This document shows, in pieces, positions 1 to 5,164 of a stretch of 5,173 nucleotides of DNA. Source of the DNA: Clostridium sp. UBA3947 (lineage in GTDB: Bacteria; Bacillota; Clostridia; Clostridiales; Clostridiaceae); the NCBI GenBank assembly GCA_002385545.1, contig DGDR01000092.1, forward strand, positions 2,337 to 7,509, read 5' to 3'. Position 1 is the stretch's first letter. Each line of letters begins with the position of its first letter. A program made the position numbers and the translations under genes. Below the pieces are notes generated by a model. It saw only the letters and a list, made by a program, of their open reading frames with translations. It ran no database searches and had not been told where the DNA came from.

Positions 1-45
1 GAAGAGCATCATGAGGTAAAGGACGAATCTATTAGTGATGATTAG
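1..45 (+). CDS. C-terminal end of an upstream gene (partial)
   Basis: Frame 1 is open from the window edge for 14 codons (EEHHEVKDESISDD) and ends in TAG, directly followed by an in-frame TGA. The tail is strongly acidic and hydrophilic, as is common for a disordered protein C-terminus. Too little remains to name the protein. The tandem stops and the start of a typical intergenic region afterwards favour a genuine gene end, but a chance open stretch of this length cannot be excluded. Confidence 0.35.
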   Translation, partial: EEHHEVKDESISDD

Positions 46-84
46 TGAGGAAAAAATAAGTATGGCTGAAGAAAATTCTGTATG

Positions 85-112
85 TTAAAATATAGTGAGT
101 AGGTGGTATTAT
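85..112 (+). promoter_or_regulatory. Putative promoter of the flavoprotein gene
   Basis: TTAAAA (85-90) is separated by 16 bases from TATTAT (107-112). The -10 box is preceded by TGG, an extended -10 arrangement (TGnTATTAT). This places the transcript start near 119 and gives a leader of about 45 bases. A second extended -10-like site, TGTTAAAAT, lies at 83-91 and could act instead. AT-rich DNA produces such matches by chance, so confidence is moderate. Confidence 0.4.
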
Positions 113-163
113 TTTCAATAATGCAATTACCTTCTAAAAATTCTTTTGAGGGAGATATAAAAT

Positions 164-640
164 ATGAGCAAGTATGAAAATGCCATGAAACTTTTGGAGG
201 AACTTTGCGGTAATGATAAGGAGGAAGTTATTGCCCTTGCCACAATATCATTAACTACAAGCTCTTCTGGCAGTGCTCGGCCTGCTGTTCGAATGGTTTG
301 TGCCTATTATGAAGATGGGGCCTTTTATGTTTCTACCGATGCAAGAAAGAATAAAATGCTAGAAATTGAGAAAAATAACGAGGTTGCCATAGCAGGCATG
401 GGGTGGTATACCTTCCAGGGCAAAGCAGAAAATCTTGGTTGGGTTAAGGATGAGAAGAATGCAGCAATAAGGGCCAAATTTAAAAAAATCTTTGGCTGGT
501 TTGATGAAGAGGGCGATGAGGACAATCAAAACTCAATTGTTTTACGTATCAATCTTACAGAAGGTGTTATCATTGACCATGAAGAAAGATTTGGTGAAAA
601 ACGATACGAAATTGATTTTATTAACAAAATAGCAAAGTAA
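164..640 (+). CDS. Pyridoxamine 5'-phosphate oxidase family protein (FMN-binding split barrel)
   Basis: This 158-residue protein matches the small single-domain members of the pyridoxamine 5'-phosphate oxidase-like family, which fold as FMN-binding split beta-barrels and usually act as homodimers in the cytosol. Recognisable segments are RPAVRMV (39-45), a strand-turn-helix FYVSTDARKNKMLEIEKNNEVAIA-like stretch (54-77), the FQGKAE strand (84-89) and a C-terminal strand region VLRINLTEGVII (126-137). The arginine and the STDARKNK segment lie where relatives contact the FMN phosphate. There is no signal peptide or membrane segment. The start is supported by GAGGGAGA at 148-155, eight bases before ATG. 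The gene is followed at once by a terminator, so it is probably monocistronic. Substrate is unknown: members include flavin or F420-dependent reductases and haem-binding proteins. True PLP synthesis by PdxH is unlikely, as that enzyme is longer. Confidence 0.85.
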   Translation: MSKYENAMKLLEELCGNDKEEVIALATISLTTSSSGSARPAVRMVCAYYEDGAFYVSTDARKNKMLEIEKNNEVAIAGMGWYTFQGKAENLGWVKDEKNAAIRAKFKKIFGWFDEEGDEDNQNSIVLRINLTEGVIIDHEERFGEKRYEIDFINKIAK

Positions 641-654
641 TATTTCAGTTTGCT

Positions 655-699
655 GGTTGGTTACTGACAGTGCTATCAGTAATCAATCTTTTTTATTTT
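655..699 (+). terminator. Rho-independent terminator of the flavoprotein gene
   Basis: Bases 655-667 pair with 676-688 to give a 13-bp stem with two G-U wobbles around the 8-base loop CAGTGCTA. A run of six T (689-694) and a further T-rich stretch follow. It lies 15 bases after the stop codon and separates this gene from the polyphosphate operon. Confidence 0.85.
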
Positions 700-733
700 A
701 AAATAATAAAAGATGTAAGACAGAGGGTTATTA

Positions 734-762
734 TTTTCCTTTTCATCCAAAGGGAGTATAAT
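734..762 (+). promoter_or_regulatory. Putative promoter of the polyphosphate polymerase/DUF4956 operon
   Basis: A perfect TATAAT lies at 757-762. At the standard 17-base spacing the -35 position is the weak TTTTCC (734-739), so an activator or a UP-like AT-rich region may contribute. The transcript would begin near 769, leaving a leader of about 55 bases in which no clear operator or riboswitch fold is visible. The strong upstream terminator makes a promoter in this gap necessary. Confidence 0.5.
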
Positions 763-824
763 ATAAGTAAAAAAAGCAAAAGATTATTCGGATTTATTGA
801 TGAACAAAAGAAAGGAGTGAAAAA

Positions 825-1502
825 ATGGCTAACCGGCAGGGCAGGCATGAGCTCAAATATTTTATAAATTATGCTGATGTACTAGAGCTTAGATCAAGGC
901 TTCCCATAGTGGCTAAACCTGACCCCAATGCAATAGATGGAAAGGGGTATCGGATTAAGAGTCTTTATTTTGATAATTATATGGACAAAGTCTTAAGGGA
1001 AAAGATAGATGGTGTTAATAACCGAGAAAAATTCCGATTGCGACTATATAACAACGATACATCCTTTATTCGACTTGAAAAAAAGAGCAAGAAAAATGGT
1101 ATATGCTTTAAGGAAAGTGTAGCTATAACGGAAGATGAGTGTAGGCGACTGCTAGAGGGAGATTATGCTCTGTTAAAGGAAAAAGATAATCCCTTGTGCT
1201 TAGAGCTTTATACTAAGATGTATTATCAGCAGCTTCGGCCTAAAAATATTGTGGATTATATGCGAGAGGCATATATTTATCCCCTGGGGAATGTACGGGT
1301 AACCTTAGATTATGATATACGCACAAGTCAAAATGCTAATGACTTTTTAACAGCTGAACCAGTGCCTATACCAATATCAGGTATCTACATTCTTGAAGTA
1401 AAATATGACAGCTTTTTACCAGAGATAATTCGAGGGATAGTGTCTCTGTCCAGTAGAAATAGCAGTGCATTTTCAAAATACGCCGCTACAAGAATTATAT
1501 AA
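825..1502 (+). CDS. VTC-domain polyphosphate polymerase (triphosphate tunnel metalloenzyme)
   Basis: This 225-residue protein is a single VTC domain, the fold of the catalytic subunit Vtc4 of yeast polyphosphate polymerase, which transfers the gamma-phosphate of ATP onto a growing polyphosphate chain using a divalent metal. The tunnel-lining pattern is present in order: RHELKY (7-12), YRIKSLYFDN (42-51), KFRLRLY (69-75), the basic strand RLEKKSKKNG (83-92), VRVTLDYDIR (157-166), LEVKY (190-194) and SKYA (217-220). The alternating Arg/Lys residues and E191 correspond to the phosphate- and metal-binding residues of the family. It lacks the SPX domain and membrane helices of the yeast proteins, so it should be cytosolic or bound to a membrane partner. 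AAAGGAG (811-817) supports the ATG at 825. The next gene starts 27 bases downstream, which indicates one operon. Polymerase activity is inferred from the family; another NTP- or polyphosphate-processing role is possible. Confidence 0.88.
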   Translation: MANRQGRHELKYFINYADVLELRSRLPIVAKPDPNAIDGKGYRIKSLYFDNYMDKVLREKIDGVNNREKFRLRLYNNDTSFIRLEKKSKKNGICFKESVAITEDECRRLLEGDYALLKEKDNPLCLELYTKMYYQQLRPKNIVDYMREAYIYPLGNVRVTLDYDIRTSQNANDFLTAEPVPIPISGIYILEVKYDSFLPEIIRGIVSLSSRNSSAFSKYAATRII

Positions 1503-1529
1503 TGAATACATAATTAGGAGGAAAATATA

Positions 1530-2201
1530 ATGACTTTTAAAGATATTTTTAAATCAAGCTTTCTAGAAAAGGCTGTAGAGTTTTCAATTTTGGATATAGC
1601 CCTTGCTATGGCTCTTGCTTTTGCCGTTGGAATATTTATTTTTTACGTTTACAAGAAAACCTTTACAGGGGTTATGTTCTCAGCATCCTTTGGCGTTTCA
1701 CTTATAGCTATGACTATGATTACAACTCTTATTATTCTTGCAGTAACCTCTAATGTTGTATTATCCCTTGGTATGGTAGGTGCTTTGTCTATTGTTCGTT
1801 TTAGAACTGCTATAAAAGAACCTCTTGATATTGCCTTCCTGTTTTGGTCTATTTCTGTAGGTATTGTTATTGGTGCAGGGCTTATTCCCCTTGGGATTAT
1901 AGGATCTGTGTTAATTGGTATTATGCTTCTTGTTTTTGTTAATAGGAAAAGTAACGATACTCCATATATTATAGTGCTTAATCTAGAAAATGATGAGGCA
2001 GAAAATGCTTGTATGGAGCTAATAAAAGGAAAGACAAAAAAATCCGTAATTAAGTCAAAAACTGTTTCTAAAAATGGCATAGAACTAACTATTGAGGTAC
2101 GCCTTTTGGATATGTCTGCGAAGCTTCTAAATGAAGTACTCACAATAAAGGGAGTTAACAATGCCTGTCTAGTAAGCTATAATGGTGAATATGCAAATTA
2201 G
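1530..2201 (+). CDS. DUF4956 family membrane protein
   Basis: This 223-residue protein has a hydrophobic N-terminal half and a soluble C-terminal half. Likely membrane segments are about 20-41, 53-72, 74-89 and 101-138 (probably two passes). The family hallmark is the glycine-rich GMVGALSIVRFR (81-92) followed by TAIKEPLD (93-100). Residues 145-223 show alternating strands and helices (YIIVLNL, ENACMELI, LTIEVRLL, KLLNEVLTI, NACLVSYNGE) that suggest a beta-alpha-beta-beta-alpha-beta, ACT-like cytosolic domain. AGGAGG (1516-1521) lies eight bases before ATG. DUF4956 proteins are repeatedly encoded beside VTC-domain polyphosphate polymerases, so the likely role is a membrane partner of the preceding enzyme, for example anchoring it or passing polyphosphate across the membrane. 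That role is inference; the biochemical function is not established. Confidence 0.85.
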   Translation: MTFKDIFKSSFLEKAVEFSILDIALAMALAFAVGIFIFYVYKKTFTGVMFSASFGVSLIAMTMITTLIILAVTSNVVLSLGMVGALSIVRFRTAIKEPLDIAFLFWSISVGIVIGAGLIPLGIIGSVLIGIMLLVFVNRKSNDTPYIIVLNLENDEAENACMELIKGKTKKSVIKSKTVSKNGIELTIEVRLLDMSAKLLNEVLTIKGVNNACLVSYNGEYAN

Positions 2202-2211
2202 CACTTAATGA

Positions 2212-2603
2212 TTTTTTTGCAAATATGGTGATTATAAGTTTCCCGCTGGTGGAGTAGAAAAAGGGGAAGAGATTAAGGAAGCTTTAGTTAGAGAAGTTCA
2301 AGAAGAGACAGGATATCATGTAATTATTGATTCAATAAAAAAATATGGAACTTTTTTTGAAAGAAGAAGGGGCACCAGTGAAGATGTTCTCGAAATGAAT
2401 TCCCATTATTTTTTCTGTGAGGTAGAAGCAGAGGTTAGTGTTAGAAATCTAGATGAATATGAAAAGGAGTATAATTATAAAATGGTGTGGCTGACCTTGC
2501 CTGAAGCAATTGAAAAAATAAGCAAGTAACCAACTATGAGAATTGTCCTTGGATAATTCGAGATACAAAAGTTATGGAATATCTTTTAAATAGTACTGAG
2601 TAA
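2212..2603 (+). pseudogene. Broken NUDIX hydrolase (5'-truncated, frameshifted)
   Basis: Translation from 2212 gives CKYGDYKFPAGG followed by a complete Nudix box (first G at codon 2248-2250): G-x5-E-x7-REVQEETGY, every key residue intact. This motif binds the metal in enzymes that hydrolyse nucleoside diphosphates linked to another moiety. The frame has no start: an in-frame TGA lies at 2209-2211, and about 20-35 N-terminal residues expected for the family are missing. The frame ends at TAA 2527-2529, but the family-typical tail continues in another frame from about 2526 (NYENCPWIIRDTKVMEYLL, stop at 2601-2603). That is a -1 shift, consistent with loss of one base near 2513-2527, where an A6 run lies at 2513-2518. 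The relic follows the DUF4956 stop by ten bases and is probably transcribed as 3' untranslated sequence. This 490-base gap holds no other gene. Confidence 0.8.
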
Positions 2604-2615
2604 ATTTAATATTGG

Positions 2616-2656
2616 AGGCCAAGGAATCTATTTTCTCCTTGGCTTTCGCTTTTGCT
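2616..2656 (+). terminator. Rho-independent terminator after the polyphosphate operon and NUDIX relic
   Basis: GCCAAGGA (2618-2625) pairs perfectly with TCCTTGGC (2636-2643) around a 10-base loop. The tail TTTCGCTTTTGCTTATT is T-rich but interrupted. It is the first terminator-like structure after the promoter near 757, so the operon transcript probably runs through the relic to this point. The interrupted T-tract may allow some read-through into the MATE gene. Confidence 0.7.
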
Positions 2657-2663
2657 TATTATT

Positions 2664-2672
2664 TGATATAAT
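2664..2672 (+). promoter_or_regulatory. Extended -10 promoter of the MATE gene
   Basis: TGATATAAT is a complete extended -10 element (TG-n-TATAAT, with TATAAT at 2667-2672). No good -35 box is present at 16-18 bases (TTCGCT at 2645-2650 is the nearest), which is tolerated by extended -10 promoters. Transcription would begin near 2679, only about 12 bases before the start codon, so the leader would consist of little more than the ribosome binding site. Confidence 0.55.
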
Positions 2673-2673
2673 A

Positions 2674-2686
2674 ACCTCCTGGAGGT
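2674..2686 (+). promoter_or_regulatory. Self-complementary ribosome binding site of the MATE gene
   Basis: ACCTCC (2674-2679) and GGAGGT (2681-2686) are exact inverted repeats one base apart. GGAGGTG is a strong Shine-Dalgarno sequence five bases before ATG. In RNA that includes both halves, ACCTC/GAGGT can form a 5-bp hairpin with a 3-base loop that hides the ribosome binding site. A transcript starting near 2679 would lack the left arm. Confidence 0.45.
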
Positions 2687-2691
2687 GCAGC

Positions 2692-4056
2692 ATGAATAAG
2701 ACATATAAATTATATCCAAAAGTAGACAGAGAGTTTCTAAGGACTTTGCTTAAAATAGCCTTACCTATTATGCTTCAAAATCTGGTTGCATCTTCTCTTA
2801 ACATGGCAGACACTATTATGGTGGGAAAATTAGGAGAAGTTGAAATAGCTGCTGTTGGCATAGCCAATCAGTATTTTTTCATTTTTAGCATGATTCTTAT
2901 AGGTCTATGTGGCGGTTGCAGTGTTTTTATTGCTCAGTACTGGGGGAAGAAAGACTACATAAACATAAAAAGAATTCTTGGTTTAGGACTAATATCCGTT
3001 TTCCTAATTTCTGTAGTGTTTATGGCAGTGGGTTTTATTATACCGAACGAAATAATCGCTTTATTTAACAATGATCCTATAGTAGTAGAATTAGGAGGAA
3101 AATACTTATTTATAGTGTTATTTAGCTATATTTTTACGGCAGTAACTTTTGTATACAATTATTCCTTGCGCTCAATAGGAAATACTGTTACACCATTAAT
3201 GGTTAATATAGCAGCTCTTATTAGTAACGTGCTTTTTAACTATATTCTTATATTTGGTAAACTGGGGTTTCCTGCCTTAGGAGTGGAAGGAGCTGCTATT
3301 GCTACCTTAATATCCAGAGCTATTGAGGCTATTCTTCTTATCATTTTAGTTTACAAAAACAATGGAGTGTTTTCTGCAAGGTTAAAGGAACTATTAGACT
3401 TGGATATCAGCTTTTTCAAAAAATCCTATAGAATAATAATTCCCGTCCTGCTCAATGATGTACTATGGGCCTTGGCCAGCTTAATTTATTCCTTTGTTTA
3501 TGGTCGTATGGGTACTGGACCTACCGCTACCGTCCAAATATGTAATACGGTAAATAATATGTTCATGGTAGTGACATTTGGAATGGCTAGCGCGTCGGTG
3601 ATAATGATTGGTAATAGTATTGGTGAAGGAAAGGAAGAGCAAACCATTGATTATGCCAAAAAGTTTATGGTGGTTTCATTTTATGTAAGTATAATTCTAG
3701 GAGTAATTTTGGCATTAACAGCTCCCTTTATTTTAGACTTATTTAATGTTTCTTATGAAGTAAGGAGCAGTACCCTAATTATGCTCTATATTATTTCAGT
3801 AATATTTTTTGTTCGTTTTTTAGGGATGGTCATGATAGTTGGCATCTTGCGAGGATCAGGAGATGCAAGAAGTTCATTAATCATAGAAGGTTTTACCATG
3901 TGGTTTATAGGAGTACCTCTGACTATCGTGGGAGCCTTTGTATTTAAGCTTCCTGTACACCTAGTGTATGGCTTGGCTATTTTAGAGGAAGTGACAAAAT
4001 TCATTTTGGCATTAATCCGCTTGAAATCCCGTAAATGGATTAATAATATTACGTAA
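2692..4056 (+). CDS. MATE family efflux transporter
   Basis: At 454 residues this has the usual length and layout of a MATE (multidrug and toxic compound extrusion) exporter: twelve predicted membrane helices in two related six-helix bundles, joined by a cytosolic loop near 225-243. Such proteins use a sodium or proton gradient to expel drugs, cationic compounds or metabolites. Family signatures are ALPIMLQNL (23-31), NMADTIMVGKLG with D40 in helix 1 (37-48), the inter-helix stretch FPALGVEGAAIAT (193-205), and LRGSGDARSS (386-395) in the second bundle. The N-terminus carries no signal peptide. GGAGGTG (2681-2687) supports the ATG. The gene has its own promoter and no close co-directional partner, so genomic context does not reveal the substrate. 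Family assignment is firm; the exported compound is unknown. Confidence 0.93.
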   Translation: MNKTYKLYPKVDREFLRTLLKIALPIMLQNLVASSLNMADTIMVGKLGEVEIAAVGIANQYFFIFSMILIGLCGGCSVFIAQYWGKKDYINIKRILGLGLISVFLISVVFMAVGFIIPNEIIALFNNDPIVVELGGKYLFIVLFSYIFTAVTFVYNYSLRSIGNTVTPLMVNIAALISNVLFNYILIFGKLGFPALGVEGAAIATLISRAIEAILLIILVYKNNGVFSARLKELLDLDISFFKKSYRIIIPVLLNDVLWALASLIYSFVYGRMGTGPTATVQICNTVNNMFMVVTFGMASASVIMIGNSIGEGKEEQTIDYAKKFMVVSFYVSIILGVILALTAPFILDLFNVSYEVRSSTLIMLYIISVIFFVRFLGMVMIVGILRGSGDARSSLIIEGFTMWFIGVPLTIVGAFVFKLPVHLVYGLAILEEVTKFILALIRLKSRKWINNIT

Positions 4057-4069
4057 TTGTTAATTTTTT
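4039..4069 (+). terminator. Possible weak AT-only terminator of the MATE gene
   Basis: ATTAATAAT (4039-4047) pairs with ATTGTTAAT (4056-4064), with one G-U wobble, around an 8-base loop that includes the stop codon. Five T follow (4065-4069). The stem has no Watson-Crick G-C pair and would be weak. The same bases form part of the Rex-like operator, which explains the symmetry equally well. Confidence 0.3.
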
Positions 4070-4074
4070 ATCAA
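4057..4074 (+). promoter_or_regulatory. Putative Rex operator of the FNT gene
   Basis: TTGTTAATTTTTTATCAA matches the clostridial Rex operator pattern TTGTTAA-N4-TTAACAA at 13 of its 14 defined positions (right half TTATCAA). It begins directly after the MATE stop and ends five bases before the -35 box of the FNT promoter. Rex represses anaerobic and fermentation genes and lets go when NADH is high relative to NAD+. The match is seen in the sequence; binding is inferred. Confidence 0.6.
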
Positions 4075-4079
4075 AGCCT

Positions 4080-4108
4080 TTGCATTAGTAGAATAATTAT
4101 GCTATTAT
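4080..4108 (+). promoter_or_regulatory. Promoter of the FNT channel gene
   Basis: TTGCAT (4080-4085) and TATTAT (4103-4108) are exactly 17 bases apart, and TGC before the -10 box adds an extended -10 element. The transcript would start near 4115 and carry a leader of about 50-65 bases. The Rex-like site lies immediately upstream. Confidence 0.65.
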
Positions 4109-4118
4109 ATCTCCTAGT

Positions 4119-4141
4119 GTGGATTTTTGTGCATAATCCAC
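4119..4141 (+). promoter_or_regulatory. Stem-loop in the FNT mRNA leader
   Basis: GTGGATT (4119-4125) pairs perfectly with AATCCAC (4135-4141) across a 9-base loop, almost at the predicted 5' end of the transcript. No T-run follows, so it is not a terminator for this strand. GATTTTT (4122-4128) can instead pair with AAAAATC (4143-4149), which excludes the first stem. It may stabilise the mRNA or be a protein-binding palindrome; its role is unknown. Confidence 0.4.
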
Positions 4142-4178
4142 GAAAAATCAAAAGAAAATAGTAAGGATGGATTTACTT

Positions 4179-4952
4179 ATGATTAGTCATTCAGGACCTA
4201 AAGCATTAACGGAGTATATACTATATCAAAGTAAGAACAAGGCAAGTAAAAGAGCACTAGTCTTACTGTTTCAAGGGATTCTTGCGGGTATATATATTTC
4301 TATTGGCGCAATAGGAAGTCTAAAACTCTCAGCAAGTGTTACAAGCCCAGGACTTGGTAATTTTTTAGGGGCATTGGTATTCCCTATAGGAATTATCGCT
4401 ATAATACTAGTGCAAGCTGAATTATTCACTAGTGATTGCATGGTTATGCTTTCCGTATATACAGGCCGTACTAAAATCAGAAAAACTTTAAGAATTTTAT
4501 TATTAATTATTTTTTCTAATCTCCTTGGAGCTATTTTTGTAGCATTTTTGACTAAGACATCAGGAATATTTGGACAAGCGGTAACGGATCTGGTTATAGA
4601 AAAGGCTGTACATAAGGTACATATGCCATTTGTAGAGTTGTTTACTAGCTCTATTCTATGTAATATCATCGTTTGCACTGGTGTATGTCTAGCCTACAGC
4701 TGTAAGGATGAAATAGCTAAGATTGCTGCTTTATGGTTTGCAATTGTAGTATTTGTTCTTAGTGGAACAGAGCACGTTGTTGCAAATATGTATTATTTAT
4801 TCATAGGACTATTCTCTGGTGCTGATATTGGAATTAAGGATATTTTCTACAACTTAGCCGTATCTGGCATTGGTAACTTCATTGGTGGCGGTATTATAGT
4901 ATCAGGCATTAATTATATATTAGTGTTCAGAGATATAGAAAAACTGAAATAG
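4179..4952 (+). CDS. Formate/nitrite transporter (FNT) family channel
   Basis: This is a pentameric anion channel of the FNT family (FocA, NirC and the hydrosulfide channel HSC), which passes small monovalent anions across the cytoplasmic membrane. Start choice: TAAGGATGG (4162-4170) is a near-consensus ribosome binding site placed correctly for ATG 4179 (257 residues). The longer reading from ATG 4167 (261 residues) would overlap that site and lacks its own. Numbered from 4167, six membrane segments are visible with the family marks GILAGIYISIG (37-47), AELFTSD (84-90), HKVH with K150 equivalent to the FocA pore lysine (149-152), ILCN (163-166), EHVVANMYY with the central pore histidine H203 (202-210), and GNFIGGG (236-242). 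The usual ELFTGN is changed to ELFTSD. Redox control by Rex is suggested. The transported anion cannot be decided: formate, nitrite and hydrosulfide are all possible. Confidence 0.9.
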   Translation: MISHSGPKALTEYILYQSKNKASKRALVLLFQGILAGIYISIGAIGSLKLSASVTSPGLGNFLGALVFPIGIIAIILVQAELFTSDCMVMLSVYTGRTKIRKTLRILLLIIFSNLLGAIFVAFLTKTSGIFGQAVTDLVIEKAVHKVHMPFVELFTSSILCNIIVCTGVCLAYSCKDEIAKIAALWFAIVVFVLSGTEHVVANMYYLFIGLFSGADIGIKDIFYNLAVSGIGNFIGGGIIVSGINYILVFRDIEKLK

Positions 4953-4964
4953 TAATTGAAGTAG

Positions 4965-5009
4965 GGCTGTTGCACAAGATTAATTAGATAGTTGTGCAGC
5001 AGTCTTTTT
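4965..5009 (+). terminator. Strong Rho-independent terminator of the FNT gene
   Basis: GGCTGTTGCACAA (4965-4977) pairs with TTGTGCAGCAGTC (4992-5004) over 13 bp with two G-U wobbles and a 14-base loop. Five T follow (5005-5009). It starts 12 bases after the FNT stop and is the most stable hairpin in the window. Confidence 0.9.
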
Positions 5010-5115
5010 ATAATATTATTTTGATTACTTTTAAAAAATATATACCAGAAATAAGGTGTCAAAGCATAAGGAACAGTCATCAATCTTAGGTCAACTATCT
5101 AGCTATGTTATCAAA

Positions 5116-5164
5116 AAGTGTTGATATAGCTTGTCCTAATACCTTGTTTTATTTATCAACACTT
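5116..5164. repeat. Long inverted repeat at the right edge
   Basis: AAGTGTTGATA (5116-5126) and TATCAACACTT (5154-5164) are perfect 11-base inverted copies around a 27-base centre. Beyond one unpaired C (5165) the match continues for five more pairs (TCAAA 5111-5115 with TTTGA 5166-5170), about 16 pairs in all. Read on the minus strand it is followed by T-rich sequence and could end a gene beyond the window, though the loop is long for a terminator. A mobile-element end is another option. The rest of 5010-5173 shows no convincing gene. Confidence 0.6.

Noticed and set aside
63..89. Eight-codon frame MAEENSVC with a GTGAGG stretch upstream
   Set aside because: Too short, spacing from the purine stretch is long, and it precedes the putative promoter; nothing suggests a leader peptide.
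108..122. ATTATT-TTC-AATAAT palindrome overlapping the first putative promoter
   Set aside because: Composed almost only of A and T with a 3-base loop; it matches no operator I recognise.
670..867. 65-codon open frame beginning with GTG in the gap before the polyphosphate polymerase
   Set aside because: Its start lies inside the terminator loop, it has no ribosome binding site, it crosses the promoter, and it overlaps the start of the real gene in another frame.
1649..2161. Minus-strand 170-codon frame opposite the DUF4956 gene
   Set aside because: It mirrors a well-supported gene with strong motifs and has no ribosome binding site or known domain; the other minus-strand frames (325-525, 3786-4004, 4271-4678) fail for the same reason.
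2212..2603. NUDIX gene kept functional by programmed -1 frameshifting at the A6 run
   Set aside because: The reading frame also lacks any start codon and its N-terminal part, so frameshifting alone would not restore a protein.
4985..5101. 10-base inverted repeat TAGATAGTTG (4985-4994) and CAACTATCTA (5092-5101), one arm within the FNT terminator
   Set aside because: The second arm is transcribed only after the terminator T-run, so it cannot act as an antiterminator, and a match of this length is plausible by chance in AT-rich DNA.
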